A stretch of 64,000 bases of DNA from Verrucomicrobiota bacterium (GTDB taxonomy: Bacteria > Verrucomicrobiota > Verrucomicrobiia > Verrucomicrobiales > Akkermansiaceae): positions 1 through 64,000 of the forward strand of contig JAURPJ010000131.1 of NCBI GenBank assembly GCA_030835305.1, written 5' to 3'. This document shows positions 7,613 to 15,388 of the stretch, one piece after another (position 1 is the stretch's first letter; the number at the start of each line of letters is the position of its first letter). The position numbers and the translations under genes are program-made. The notes under the pieces were generated by a model that was not told the DNA's origin, ran no database searches, and was given only the letters and a program-made list of their open reading frames with translations.

Positions 7613-8971
7613 CTATCGTCCACCACGACCGAGAATCCGCTTCTTCATCCCCTCGTCGATAAATTCAGAGGTTTCGAGATAATTTGAGGCGGCCTCCGGG
7701 TCTTCACCCATCCACCGCATGGTCGTCACTCCGATTGACCAGCCTCGTGAGCGTTCGTCGGTGATCGTTTCGGCGAGCTGGATGTTTTCCTCGGGAGAAC
7801 CATTGTTGTCACTCATCACATAAGACGAAACAGCAGAATCCCTGAGAGCACCTTCAGGTTGCCCCGCCGCCCACGACTTTGCGGCCGCCGGATCCTGGTC
7901 CACCCAGTTCCCAATCACGTTTCGCATCGAGTCGCGCTGGGCCTTTTCAGATCCATTGGCAACAACCCATGCCGCTGCTTCCGCCGGGCTCTCGCGGGAC
8001 ATCGATTCAGCAACACTTTCGATCGCCCCGTCGCGAGAATCACCCTCCGGAATTTCCAGAGCCATCTTGGCCGCCAAAGTTGGATTCTCATCAGCTAGGG
8101 AACGAACAGCAGCGCCGAGTGCATCACCACGCTGATCGGCAGGAAGACCATTGATGAAGGATTCGGCCTCGTTCCAGTCGGCCTTTGCCCATTCCTCCGC
8201 GATTGTGACGTTTGCATTGGACAGCGCGTCTCCGTCGAGTCCGGAGGTCAATCCAGCGGCGCGCTTCGGATCGCTGCTTGCAATTTGAGCCAAAACCTTT
8301 GCTGTCGCATCGTTCCCATCCCGCCCTTCAAGGGTTTTGGCCCAGGCAAGGGCTCCTTCCGGGTCCTGCTTTGCCCATTCCTTGGCGATAGTTGCCCCAC
8401 CAGTGCCCCCTCCCATACGTCCCATCATGCCCATTCCCGCAAATTGGGATTTATTGGTTGCGTAATAATCTGCGGCCCCTTTCGGGTCGCTGGCGGCCCA
8501 ACTCTGGAGAATCCCGGGCTTGATCATCATTGATTCCCACCCCCGCTGTCCGTTGGCGTGATCCATGGCGTCGTATGGTGAAACTTCGGCCCAAGCTGCG
8601 TAGAGCAATGATCCTGCGAGGAACCGCTCCCCCATGGGTAGGTCCTTTAGCCTCTCGGCCTCTTCCGCAAGCTCTTCACTGCTCATACTGGAGTAAAGGT
8701 CAACCAAGGCCTGAACACGCGCCGTCTGGCCTGGCACATTCGAGACGTCCCCGTAGCTTTGCGGTTTGCCCGAGCCCGGATTCTGGGTGGACGAGGAACC
8801 TGTTCCGGAGCCTGAACGCCCTACCGAGCGTGAACTCCCCGTTACACGGGACTTTTCGTTTATTGCAACATTCTCAGCGGCGGCGCTTTCGTCGCCGCTA
8901 TTGCCTACGATGTAACCGATGGCGCCACCGGCTAGGAGACACGAAGCAGCGATGGGAAGTAAATTTTTCAT
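7613..8971 (-). CDS. Exported alpha-helical repeat protein
   Basis: This 452-residue protein has an N-terminal hydrophobic signal or anchor (LLPIAASCLLAGGAIGYIVG). A low-complexity Ser/Gly linker follows at about residues 40-75. The remainder is a series of short helical repeats with the recurrent element W[AV]..DP..A..W (for example SWAASDPKGAADYY, EWAKQDPEGALAWA, NWVDQDPAAAKSWA). These look like TPR/Sel1-related solenoid repeats, a type common and expanded in Verrucomicrobia. No enzyme motif is seen, and a scaffolding role at the envelope is an inference. It is a single-gene unit reading away from the DksA-like gene. Confidence 0.6.
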   Translation of the reverse strand: MKNLLPIAASCLLAGGAIGYIVGNSGDESAAAENVAINEKSRVTGSSRSVGRSGSGTGSSSTQNPGSGKPQSYGDVSNVPGQTARVQALVDLYSSMSSEELAEEAERLKDLPMGERFLAGSLLYAAWAEVSPYDAMDHANGQRGWESMMIKPGILQSWAASDPKGAADYYATNKSQFAGMGMMGRMGGGTGGATIAKEWAKQDPEGALAWAKTLEGRDGNDATAKVLAQIASSDPKRAAGLTSGLDGDALSNANVTIAEEWAKADWNEAESFINGLPADQRGDALGAAVRSLADENPTLAAKMALEIPEGDSRDGAIESVAESMSRESPAEAAAWVVANGSEKAQRDSMRNVIGNWVDQDPAAAKSWAAGQPEGALRDSAVSSYVMSDNNGSPEENIQLAETITDERSRGWSIGVTTMRWMGEDPEAASNYLETSEFIDEGMKKRILGRGGR

Positions 8972-9057
8972 ATATTTTTAGTAGATTAGTCTCTTAAATC
9001 GATAAAACAACTGCACATCCGATAAATTCGGACGCGGGCGTCTTGACTTGATAAAAA

Positions 9058-10005
9058 CTAATTGAAGCCGAACTCGCGACTTGAGAAATCGCGGGTTGAA
9101 TTTTCCCTCTCTTTGGCGGCCTGCCGCTCCACCGTGAGACGGGCAAATGGCATAGCCTCAAGACGAGGATTTGGGATTTTTTGACCTGATTCCTCGCAAA
9201 TCCCGTAAGTGCCAAGCTCAAGGCGTTGCAGGGCTTCCTCAATCTCCCCCAAGGCATTCGCTTCTTTTGAGAGCATGGTGAGCGCGAAATCACGGTCGTA
9301 GGCGTCGGACCCGGCATCTCCTTGGTGCATTCCCGACCCGCTGGCATCACTTCCTTCGGATCCATTTTTGATGGTATCGCTCTGAATGCCATACATCACA
9401 TCCGTGATCTGGTCACGGAGGTCCAACAGGCGCTGGCGCTGCTTTTTCTCGAAAACGGTGAGCTTCGCGACTTTTTCAGGCTTTACATAACGGCGTTTCA
9501 CAACAACGGGAGGTAATTCTTCCACCTCCACGACCTTTTTCTTGGCACGCTTTGTCACTTTCTTGACGACTTCTTCGGGCTTGCCCTTTGGTGACGCCGC
9601 ACCCTTCTTCGTCACTTTCCTTGAGGTCTTTTTGATGGCCGCTTTTTTTACGACCTTTTTTACCGTTTTCTCAACGGTGGCTTTTTTAGCTACCTTTTTG
9701 GCTGTTTTCTTAACCGCGGCTTTTTTAGCTACCTTTTTGGCCGTTTTCTTAACCGAGGCTTTTTTAGCTGTCTTTTTGGCTGTTTTCTTAACCGCGGCTT
9801 TTTTAGCTACCTTTTTGGCTGTTTTCTTAACCGCGGCTTTTTTAGCTACCTTTTTGGCTGTTTTCTTAACCGAGGCGTTTTTAGCTGTCTTTTTGGCTGT
9901 TTTCTTAACCGAGGCCTTTTTAGATGTCTTTTTGGCCGTTTTCTTAACAGCAACCTTTTTGGCCGCTTTCTTGGCAGCCTTCTTCTTAGAAACTTTTTTA
10001 GCCAT
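9058..10005 (-). CDS. DksA/TraR-like protein with histone-H1-like lysine-rich N-terminus
   Basis: The 315 residues divide in two. Residues 1-134 are almost entirely K, A, V, T and S, with nine copies of a 13-residue unit (A[AS]VKKTAKK[VT]AKK), as in bacterial histone-H1-like tails. Residues about 180-315 are DksA/TraR-like: a coiled coil (FEKKQRQRLLDLRDQITDV...SKEANALGEIEEALQRL) and a C-terminal zinc-finger region. The finger is degenerate: where DksA has YC..C and C..C, this reads GICEESG and LTVERQ, so only one of four cysteines remains. DksA proteins bind RNA polymerase through the secondary channel. Here the tail could add nucleic-acid binding. Its exact length may vary by repeat slippage. 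Confidence 0.8.
   Translation of the reverse strand: MAKKVSKKKAAKKAAKKVAVKKTAKKTSKKASVKKTAKKTAKNASVKKTAKKVAKKAAVKKTAKKVAKKAAVKKTAKKTAKKASVKKTAKKVAKKAAVKKTAKKVAKKATVEKTVKKVVKKAAIKKTSRKVTKKGAASPKGKPEEVVKKVTKRAKKKVVEVEELPPVVVKRRYVKPEKVAKLTVFEKKQRQRLLDLRDQITDVMYGIQSDTIKNGSEGSDASGSGMHQGDAGSDAYDRDFALTMLSKEANALGEIEEALQRLELGTYGICEESGQKIPNPRLEAMPFARLTVERQAAKERENSTRDFSSREFGFN
9604..9954 (-). repeat. 39-bp tandem repeat array coding the lysine-rich tail
   Basis: There are nine in-frame copies of a 39-bp unit encoding 13 residues (codons 18-134 of the gene at 9058-10005). Several neighbouring copies are near identical in DNA (for example the recurring GCTACCTTTTTGGCTG on the plus strand), indicating recent duplication or homogenisation. 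Outer copies are more diverged. Confidence 0.9.
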
Positions 10006-10193
10006 AAATCAATGGGTTGGGAGTGGAAATCTGATCCAAGTCTTTCTCCTAAAAAGAAGTTAGAGGATGGAAAAGGTCGGGACCTTTAGTTGTTTTGAGA
10101 GCATGGCGCAAGCTGTTTTTCCACATCCAATTCATGATCTTTCCACCATGCTCTTGAAATCCTTCCCAAGCCTTCTAGTCTGCGAACCGCTCT

Positions 10194-10988
10194 ATGGATC
10201 TTCCTTCAATTCTTGAATCCCTGCTCGTCGCCTCGGAATCACCCCTTCCGTCACCCGAACTGGCCCGCCTCGTTCGCGCCCGTGCCGCGGAATTTTCTGA
10301 AGATTCCATCACCGACAATCCGGAAAATGCTCCAGCTCCGGATAGTCCCGAGCGGGTGCTCGATCTCAATGCTCTGGCCGAAATTGGCGAAGATGAAGTG
10401 AAGGCGGCACTCGCAGAGCTCAACGAAATCTACGAAAAAAGCGGTCGATCCTTCTTGGTCGCAGAACGCTCAAAAGGCTGGAAAATCTACACTCGTGCTG
10501 ATTTCGCAGGATTCGTGAAGCTACTCTTCCCGGGACGCAAGCCCGAGCGCCTCAGTCCTCCAGCGATGGAGACCCTCGCGATCATCGCCTACCGCCAACC
10601 GGTAACCAAATCCGCCCTAGAGGCCGTTCGCGGAGTATCTTGCGACGGCATGTTACAAAAATTGCTCGACCGCGAACTTGTTAAAATTTCGGGCCGCGCC
10701 GACCTTCCGGGTCGCCCGCTTCTCTACGCCACCACCGAACTGTTCCTCGAGCACTTCGGCATCACCGACATCGAAGACCTTCCCAACATCGGAGAACTCC
10801 GCAAGGTCGAGCTTCCCGACGGAACAGAAGATGACGGGGAGAAAAAACAGGAAACCACCTCACCTGAAGACGCCGAGACCCAACTAGCTCTCTCCGCCGT
10901 TGAAAAACCGGAGAGCAAGACCGCCGAACTAGCCCAAGGTGAAGCAGAGGAGCCGCCATCCGAAGATTCCGACTCCAGCGAAGAATAA
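10194..10988 (+). CDS. scpB: Segregation and condensation protein B
   Basis: ScpB pairs with ScpA and SMC in the bacterial condensin that compacts and segregates chromosomes. Two winged-helix domains cover about residues 1-190, with the family motif METLAIIAYRQPVTKSALEAVRG and the following GMLQKLLDRELVKISGR.DLPGRP. The C-terminal 60 residues are acidic and low-complexity, which is common in family members. The N-terminal domain carries an unusual insert of about 25 residues rich in P, D and N. smc itself is in this window at 54266-58063; scpA is not seen. pheA begins 12 bp downstream, so these two are probably one transcript. Confidence 0.95.
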   Translation: MDLPSILESLLVASESPLPSPELARLVRARAAEFSEDSITDNPENAPAPDSPERVLDLNALAEIGEDEVKAALAELNEIYEKSGRSFLVAERSKGWKIYTRADFAGFVKLLFPGRKPERLSPPAMETLAIIAYRQPVTKSALEAVRGVSCDGMLQKLLDRELVKISGRADLPGRPLLYATTELFLEHFGITDIEDLPNIGELRKVELPDGTEDDGEKKQETTSPEDAETQLALSAVEKPESKTAELAQGEAEEPPSEDSDSSEE

Positions 10989-11000
10989 ATCCCTGATTCC

Positions 11001-12068
11001 ATGCCACTCGACGAAATCCGCAAAACGATCGACGCGATCGACACCAAACTGCTCGACCTCCTCTCGCAGCGGGCCGATGCCGTCCACGAAGTCGGCGAAA
11101 TCAAAAAAAAAGAAGGCCTTCAAATCTACGCTCCCGAGCGCGAAGATGCACTTCTTAAGTCTCTCGCTGCCAAAAATAACGGCCGTCTCCCCGAAAAATC
11201 GATTCGCGCGATCTACCGCGAGATTATGTCGGCCGCTCTGGCGCTCGAAGACAACCTTAAGATTGCCTTCCTCGGCCCCGAAGGCACTTGGACCCACCAA
11301 GCTGCGATTTCCAAGTTTGGCCATTCCGTTGAATACACCGCGCAGCCCAACTTCGCCGAGGTTTTTGACCACGTCACCCGCCGCCATTCCAGCTATGGAG
11401 TGGTTCCCATCGAAAACTCCACCGAAGGGGCGGTATCGTCCACCCTCGATCTTTTTGTCGATTCCCCTCTCCGCATTTGTGCGCAGATCCTCATGCGTAT
11501 CGAAAACGGCCTCATGGCCGCCATTCCACGCGAGGAAATCAAAACTCTCTACTCTCACCCCCAGGTCTTTGGGCAGTGCCGCAATTGGATCCTCCGCAAT
11601 TTCCCTGATGCCGACCTCGTCGAATGCTCGTCGACCACCAAGGCCGCACATCTCGCCAAAAAATATGCGAGGGACGGCGCAGCAGCGATGGGAGGCCCAC
11701 TTTCCGCGGAAATGGCCGGACTCAAAATGCTCGACACCGCCATTCAGGATCGCGCCACCAACACCACCCGTTTTCTGGTCATCGGGGAAAAAACCTGCCC
11801 ATCCACTGGCAAAGACCGCACCAGCATCCTTTTCGCCGTTCACGATCGCCCCGGCTCGCTCGTCAAGGCACTTCAGGCCTTCGACTCATTCGCCATCAAC
11901 ATGTCAAAAATTGAATCCCGTCCGTCCAAACAAAAGGACTGGGAGTATATTTTCTATGTCGATCTCGCCGGCCACTGCGAAGACCCTGAAGTCAGAGAGG
12001 CCCTCGACTCCCTTGAAACCCACTGTTCCCTGGTCAAAATTCTGGGCTCCTATCCCGACCTCGACTAA
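11001..12068 (+). CDS. pheA: Bifunctional chorismate mutase/prephenate dehydratase
   Basis: The 355-residue P-protein makes phenylpyruvate from chorismate. Residues 1-85 are an AroQ chorismate mutase (LDEIRKTIDAIDTKLLDLLSQ). Residues about 88-265 are prephenate dehydratase (AFLGPEGTWTHQAA, VVPIENSTEGAVSSTLDLF and the catalytic-region motif NTTRFLVIG). Residues about 275-350 are an ACT domain with the ESRP phenylalanine-sensing motif, so feedback inhibition by phenylalanine is expected. It follows scpB closely and precedes the RbsD/FucU gene by 44 bp. Confidence 0.97.
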   Translation: MPLDEIRKTIDAIDTKLLDLLSQRADAVHEVGEIKKKEGLQIYAPEREDALLKSLAAKNNGRLPEKSIRAIYREIMSAALALEDNLKIAFLGPEGTWTHQAAISKFGHSVEYTAQPNFAEVFDHVTRRHSSYGVVPIENSTEGAVSSTLDLFVDSPLRICAQILMRIENGLMAAIPREEIKTLYSHPQVFGQCRNWILRNFPDADLVECSSTTKAAHLAKKYARDGAAAMGGPLSAEMAGLKMLDTAIQDRATNTTRFLVIGEKTCPSTGKDRTSILFAVHDRPGSLVKALQAFDSFAINMSKIESRPSKQKDWEYIFYVDLAGHCEDPEVREALDSLETHCSLVKILGSYPDLD

Positions 12069-12112
12069 ATCTGCTGGTCATCCGAAATCAGTCTGACAAA
12101 TTCCTCCCCGTT

Positions 12113-12523
12113 ATGCTTCAAGAAGGAATTCTCAATCCGGCTGTCAACGATCTCCTCTCCCGAATCCGTCACACCAACACCCTGGTCATCGCGGACTGGG
12201 CATTTCCCTACTGGAATGAAATCGAGGTTGTCGACCTCTCCCTCACCAAAGGCATTCCCCTCATCACCGATCTGCTCGAAGTCCTCAAGGACAACTTCAA
12301 GGTCGGCCATATTTGGCAGGCCGAGGAATTCCTTGCCACCAACCCCAGGGAGGTCATTTCAAACTACGACTCAAAGTTCGACGGCTTCAAAGGCCTCTAT
12401 TCCGAGGTAAAAGTGACCCGCCTCGCCCACAATAACTTTAAGAAGCTCGTCCCGAATGCAATAGGTCTCATCCGCACCGGTGACCCCACTGCCTACGGCA
12501 ATGTGATCCTCGAATCCGTCTAG
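12113..12523 (+). CDS. RbsD/FucU-family sugar mutarotase
   Basis: The 136 residues match the RbsD/FucU fold, in which decameric proteins interconvert sugar anomers (pyranose/furanose for ribose, alpha/beta for fucose). Landmarks are the N-terminal MLQEGILNPAVNDLLSRIRH with the catalytic-type His, then NTLVIADWAFP, and the C-terminal IRTGDPTAYGNVILESV, equivalent to IR.G...PYAN(I/V)IL in RbsD. The usual '..D.G.P' reads DWAFPYW here, so substrate preference cannot be read from sequence. It begins a run of sugar-metabolism genes. Confidence 0.85.
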   Translation: MLQEGILNPAVNDLLSRIRHTNTLVIADWAFPYWNEIEVVDLSLTKGIPLITDLLEVLKDNFKVGHIWQAEEFLATNPREVISNYDSKFDGFKGLYSEVKVTRLAHNNFKKLVPNAIGLIRTGDPTAYGNVILESV

Positions 12524-12579
12524 ACGAGCCCCGAAAGGGCGATCCAACCATCCTCAAAACAAGCACTGCAACCTTTTCC

Positions 12580-13392
12580 ATGAAATCCGCCATCACCCTC
12601 TCTCAAGTTCCCGAAGCCGCCGACGGCCCCTTTGTTTTTCACCAACCTCTCGCGGAGGGTTTCGCCGCTGCAAAAAAACACGGTTACGACTCCGTTGAAC
12701 TCTTTTTCCCCGGCCCCGATTTTATCACCGCCGGGGAAGTGAAGGCATTCGCCGCCGAGCATGACCTTGGCATCGCCGCGGTCGGAACCGGAGCAGGCAT
12801 GGTGAAGCACGGACTCTCCCTCACCGATCCCGATGCCTCGAAACGCGAAGCTGCCCTCGACTTTATCATCAAAATGATCGACTTCGGCGGTCAACTCGGT
12901 GCTCCGGCCATCCTCGGTTCCATGCAAGGAAAATGGGGTGGGGATATTTCCTGCGAACAAGCCCTGACCTGGCTCGCCGGGGCTCTCAAAGCAGCCGGAG
13001 AGGCCGCCGCAAAACACCATGTTCCCTTCATTTATGAGCCTCTCAACCGCTACGAGACCAATCTTATCAACCATCTCGCGGAGGGCGCAAAATACATCGA
13101 AGACCACAACCTCGATAATATTGTCCTCCTTGCCGACCTCTTCCACATGAACATCGAGGAAAGCGACGTCGCCCAAGCCATCATTGATGCCGGCCGGCAC
13201 ACCGGCCACGTGCACTTCGCAGACTCCAACCGCTCCGCAATGGGCTTTGGCCACACCGACGCCGCACCCATCATTGCCGCGCTGAAGCAAGTCGGCTACA
13301 CCGGCTACCTCTCAGCCGAGGTCTTTCCCAAGCCGGACGCGGACGCCTGCGCCGCCCAGGAAATCAAAGCAATCCGCGCGGCCCTCGCCTAA
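12580..13392 (+). CDS. Sugar phosphate isomerase/epimerase-type TIM-barrel protein
   Basis: The 270-residue protein belongs to the xylose-isomerase-like TIM barrel (AP endonuclease 2) superfamily. The four metal-ligand positions typical of ketose 3-epimerases and hydroxypyruvate isomerases are present: Glu in IYEPLNRYETN, Asp in LLADLFHMNIEE, His in GHVHFADSNR, and Glu in LSAEVFPKP. The substrate cannot be named, but the neighbours (mutarotase upstream, aldo/keto reductase and zinc dehydrogenase downstream) fit a sugar or sugar-acid oxidation route. A short hairpin follows the stop codon. Confidence 0.8.
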   Translation: MKSAITLSQVPEAADGPFVFHQPLAEGFAAAKKHGYDSVELFFPGPDFITAGEVKAFAAEHDLGIAAVGTGAGMVKHGLSLTDPDASKREAALDFIIKMIDFGGQLGAPAILGSMQGKWGGDISCEQALTWLAGALKAAGEAAAKHHVPFIYEPLNRYETNLINHLAEGAKYIEDHNLDNIVLLADLFHMNIEESDVAQAIIDAGRHTGHVHFADSNRSAMGFGHTDAAPIIAALKQVGYTGYLSAEVFPKPDADACAAQEIKAIRAALA

Positions 13393-13405
13393 TCATCACA
13401 TAGCA

Positions 13406-13421
13406 AAAAGCTCCGGCTTTT
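13406..13421. terminator. Short hairpin between convergent genes
   Basis: AAAAGC-TCCG-GCTTTT forms a 6-bp stem with A and T flanks, symmetric for both strands, between the convergent epimerase (plus) and TorD-like (minus) genes. The stem is short, so its efficiency is uncertain. Confidence 0.5.
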
Positions 13422-13460
13422 GAAATCCGAAGAACCGGGAGAAGGAGCTCTCGGCTACCT

Positions 13461-13964
13461 TCAAACGACCTTCAAAATTTTTGCTGCAAGAAGATAGAGC
13501 CCATGTCGGCTCTTCTCCTCAAGGAGCTCGGAAAAATCAGGGAGCCAGCCCAGATTATCACTTTTGAACTGAATGGAGTCATCGCCCTCCAGCGAACTGT
13601 AAACCAGCAGCAGGAGCGCGACATGATCCGGAGCAAGGGTCTTGAAGCGTTCAGGCAACTCGAGAAACCCCGAATCGAGCATGAACTGGATCCGACCAGC
13701 GACCTCGAGAGAGTCCTTCTCCTCGTAGGCCGCTGCGCGGGCGGGGGCCACCGGATTCAGAATAAAGAGCCGGCAGAATTCCACTGCCGCGTCTTCAAAC
13801 TCTAGCAGTGTCCATTCCTTTTCCAGCAAGGGAGCCACCGAGGGCTCGATTTGCTTGAGAATGGCAGCCGTTTCCGGTTGCTGCAGGGATGCGAGCACGG
13901 AGGCATCAATCTCGTGCGCGAGAAGTGATGCCGCGAGTTGGGCCACGGCTGCTTCGGGAGTCAT
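13461..13964 (-). CDS. TorD/DmsD-like molecular chaperone (putative)
   Basis: This all-helical protein has 167 residues. Its pattern resembles redox-enzyme maturation chaperones of the TorD/NarJ group: an N-terminal helical region ending EFCRLFILNPVAPAR, a central element APDHVALLLLVYSSLEG comparable to the 'PDHL..EL.FM..L' motif, and a C-terminal WLPDFSELLEE...GLYLLAAKIL. TorD proteins bind Tat signal peptides of molybdoenzymes or load iron-sulfur and molybdenum cofactors. No molybdoenzyme gene is in the window. The identity is suggestive only. It lies 12 bp after a small ORF on the same strand. Confidence 0.5.
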   Translation of the reverse strand: MTPEAAVAQLAASLLAHEIDASVLASLQQPETAAILKQIEPSVAPLLEKEWTLLEFEDAAVEFCRLFILNPVAPARAAAYEEKDSLEVAGRIQFMLDSGFLELPERFKTLAPDHVALLLLVYSSLEGDDSIQFKSDNLGWLPDFSELLEEKSRHGLYLLAAKILKVV

Positions 13965-13976
13965 ATACGAGACCTA

Positions 13977-14186
13977 TTAGACTTTTTCGATCGAGCAAAC
14001 ATTACCGTACCAATTCTGGCCTCCGATTAGCGGAGCCGGATTGATGGGAAGAGCATCATTGATATGCACCCCCCCGCCAATGCCACCTCGTTTCCGGGTA
14101 CACCAGACGCTATCCTTGAGCCGGTATTGCTTGCCCACCTTCTCCCACGGCAAAATATCTTTGTTAGACTCTGTCGATCGATGCAT
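13977..14186 (-). CDS. Small hypothetical protein upstream of the TorD-like gene
   Basis: The 69-residue frame ends 12 bp before the TorD-like start codon. The residue mix looks like protein rather than noise (WEKVGKQYRLKDSVWCTRKR, PLIGGQNWYGNVCSIEKV), and the frame stays open upstream of the ATG to about 14301. A longer product from a non-ATG start is possible, although this would overlap the promoter region of the divergent aldo/keto reductase gene. Two cysteines are present but no motif is recognised. Function unknown. Confidence 0.4.
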   Translation of the reverse strand: MHRSTESNKDILPWEKVGKQYRLKDSVWCTRKRGGIGGGVHINDALPINPAPLIGGQNWYGNVCSIEKV

Positions 14187-14324
14187 CCAAATCGCCCGAT
14201 CTTGGACAGGTGAAAAATCTCATTGAACCTGCCTGCGAAAATGCTCCTGATTTTTCTTCCCCAATAGAAATTAGTCGGACAAATTTTCTGCGGGGCTTAA
14301 GCTGCAAAGATTTCCCTCAATACC

Positions 14325-15263
14325 ATGAAAACCAGACCACTCGGTAAAACCGGCATCGAACTCCCTATTCTTTCCTTCGGAGCGTCTTCATTGGGAGCGG
14401 AATTTCGCTCTGTCAATCTGAACGAAGTTATGGAGTCAACGACCACAGCCCTGGATCTGGGGATGAACTTCATCGACACATCTCCCTTCTATGGTCGCGG
14501 GATGTCCGAGGTCATGCTCGGCCAGGGACTCAAAGGGATTCCGCGGGACTCTTACCTCCTTGGAACCAAGCTCGGTCGCTACTCCGATATCCACTTCGAT
14601 TTCTCAGCCCGGCGGGTGGAGGAATCCATCCACATTTCGCTCCAGCGCCTCAATACCAATCACCTCGATGTCCTCCTTATGCACGATGTCGAGTTTGTGG
14701 ATTTAGCACAGATTTGGGAGGAAACCTGGCCGGCCATGATAAAGGCTAAAGAACAAGGCAAGGTCCGCGCCATCGGCTTTTCGTGTTACCCCATGAAAAC
14801 CTTCAATACGGTCCTCGATCACATCGAAGACACCTGCGACTGTGTCCTGTCTTACAATCAATACACCCTTCAAAACACCGTCTTCGCCGAGGATCTCCTC
14901 CCCCGGCTCAAGGAAAAGGACATAGGAGCCATCAATGCCGGTCCCTTCTCTGCCAGGCTCCTCACCAACGCGCCTCTCCCCGATTGGCTCAAGGAGCCCA
15001 CGGAGGTCAAGGAAGCCGCCCGCACCGCCGCCAAGCTTTGTAATGAAAATGGTGTCGATATTGCACAGCTCGCCCTCCAATTTTCTTGCGAATACGCGGA
15101 TATCGCTTCAACGATCGCCGGATCGGCAAACCCCAAGAACATCAGGAAGTGGGACAAATGGCTCGCTGAGCCCATCGACCGTGATCTCCTCGCCCAGGTC
15201 CTCGCCAATTTTGCACCTGTCAAAAACATCGGCCATCTGGAGGGACTCCCCGAAAACAACTAA
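14325..15263 (+). CDS. Aldo/keto reductase (L-galactose/L-fucose dehydrogenase-like)
   Basis: The 312-residue NAD(P)-dependent AKR keeps the catalytic tetrad: Asp in NFIDTSPFYGRG, Tyr in the same motif, Lys in LLGTKLGRY, and His in VLLMHDVEF. The N-terminus MKTRPLGKTGIELPILSFG is typical. The overall sequence is closest in outline to plant-type L-galactose dehydrogenases and bacterial L-fucose dehydrogenases, as far as I can tell without a search. A FucU-family mutarotase lies 1.8 kb upstream and a zinc dehydrogenase 125 bp downstream, consistent with sugar oxidation. Confidence 0.85.
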   Translation: MKTRPLGKTGIELPILSFGASSLGAEFRSVNLNEVMESTTTALDLGMNFIDTSPFYGRGMSEVMLGQGLKGIPRDSYLLGTKLGRYSDIHFDFSARRVEESIHISLQRLNTNHLDVLLMHDVEFVDLAQIWEETWPAMIKAKEQGKVRAIGFSCYPMKTFNTVLDHIEDTCDCVLSYNQYTLQNTVFAEDLLPRLKEKDIGAINAGPFSARLLTNAPLPDWLKEPTEVKEAARTAAKLCNENGVDIAQLALQFSCEYADIASTIAGSANPKNIRKWDKWLAEPIDRDLLAQVLANFAPVKNIGHLEGLPENN

Positions 15264-15388
15264 TCGCTAAATTCTCCAAATCTCCGGGGAAATCCGGAGC
15301 CCGATTCCCTTTTTTCATTCTTTTCGCCACTGCTTCATTTCTTCAACCTCCACAATTAATCCAAAAACTAGATTTACCCATTTTGCCA

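Noticed and set aside
9604-9954. Regular repeats that might be a CRISPR array
   Set aside because: Units are contiguous 39-bp coding repeats with no spacers, and no cas genes are present.
9542-10063. 173-codon plus-strand frame of repeated hydrophobic residues opposite the DksA-like gene
   Set aside because: It is the antisense translation of the Lys/Ala repeat; the minus-strand frame has the recognisable DksA-like domain.
10929-11843. 304-codon minus-strand frame opposite pheA, and the 385-codon plus frame at 10939-12096
   Set aside because: pheA in the third frame has all catalytic and ACT motifs; the others are high-GC shadow frames.
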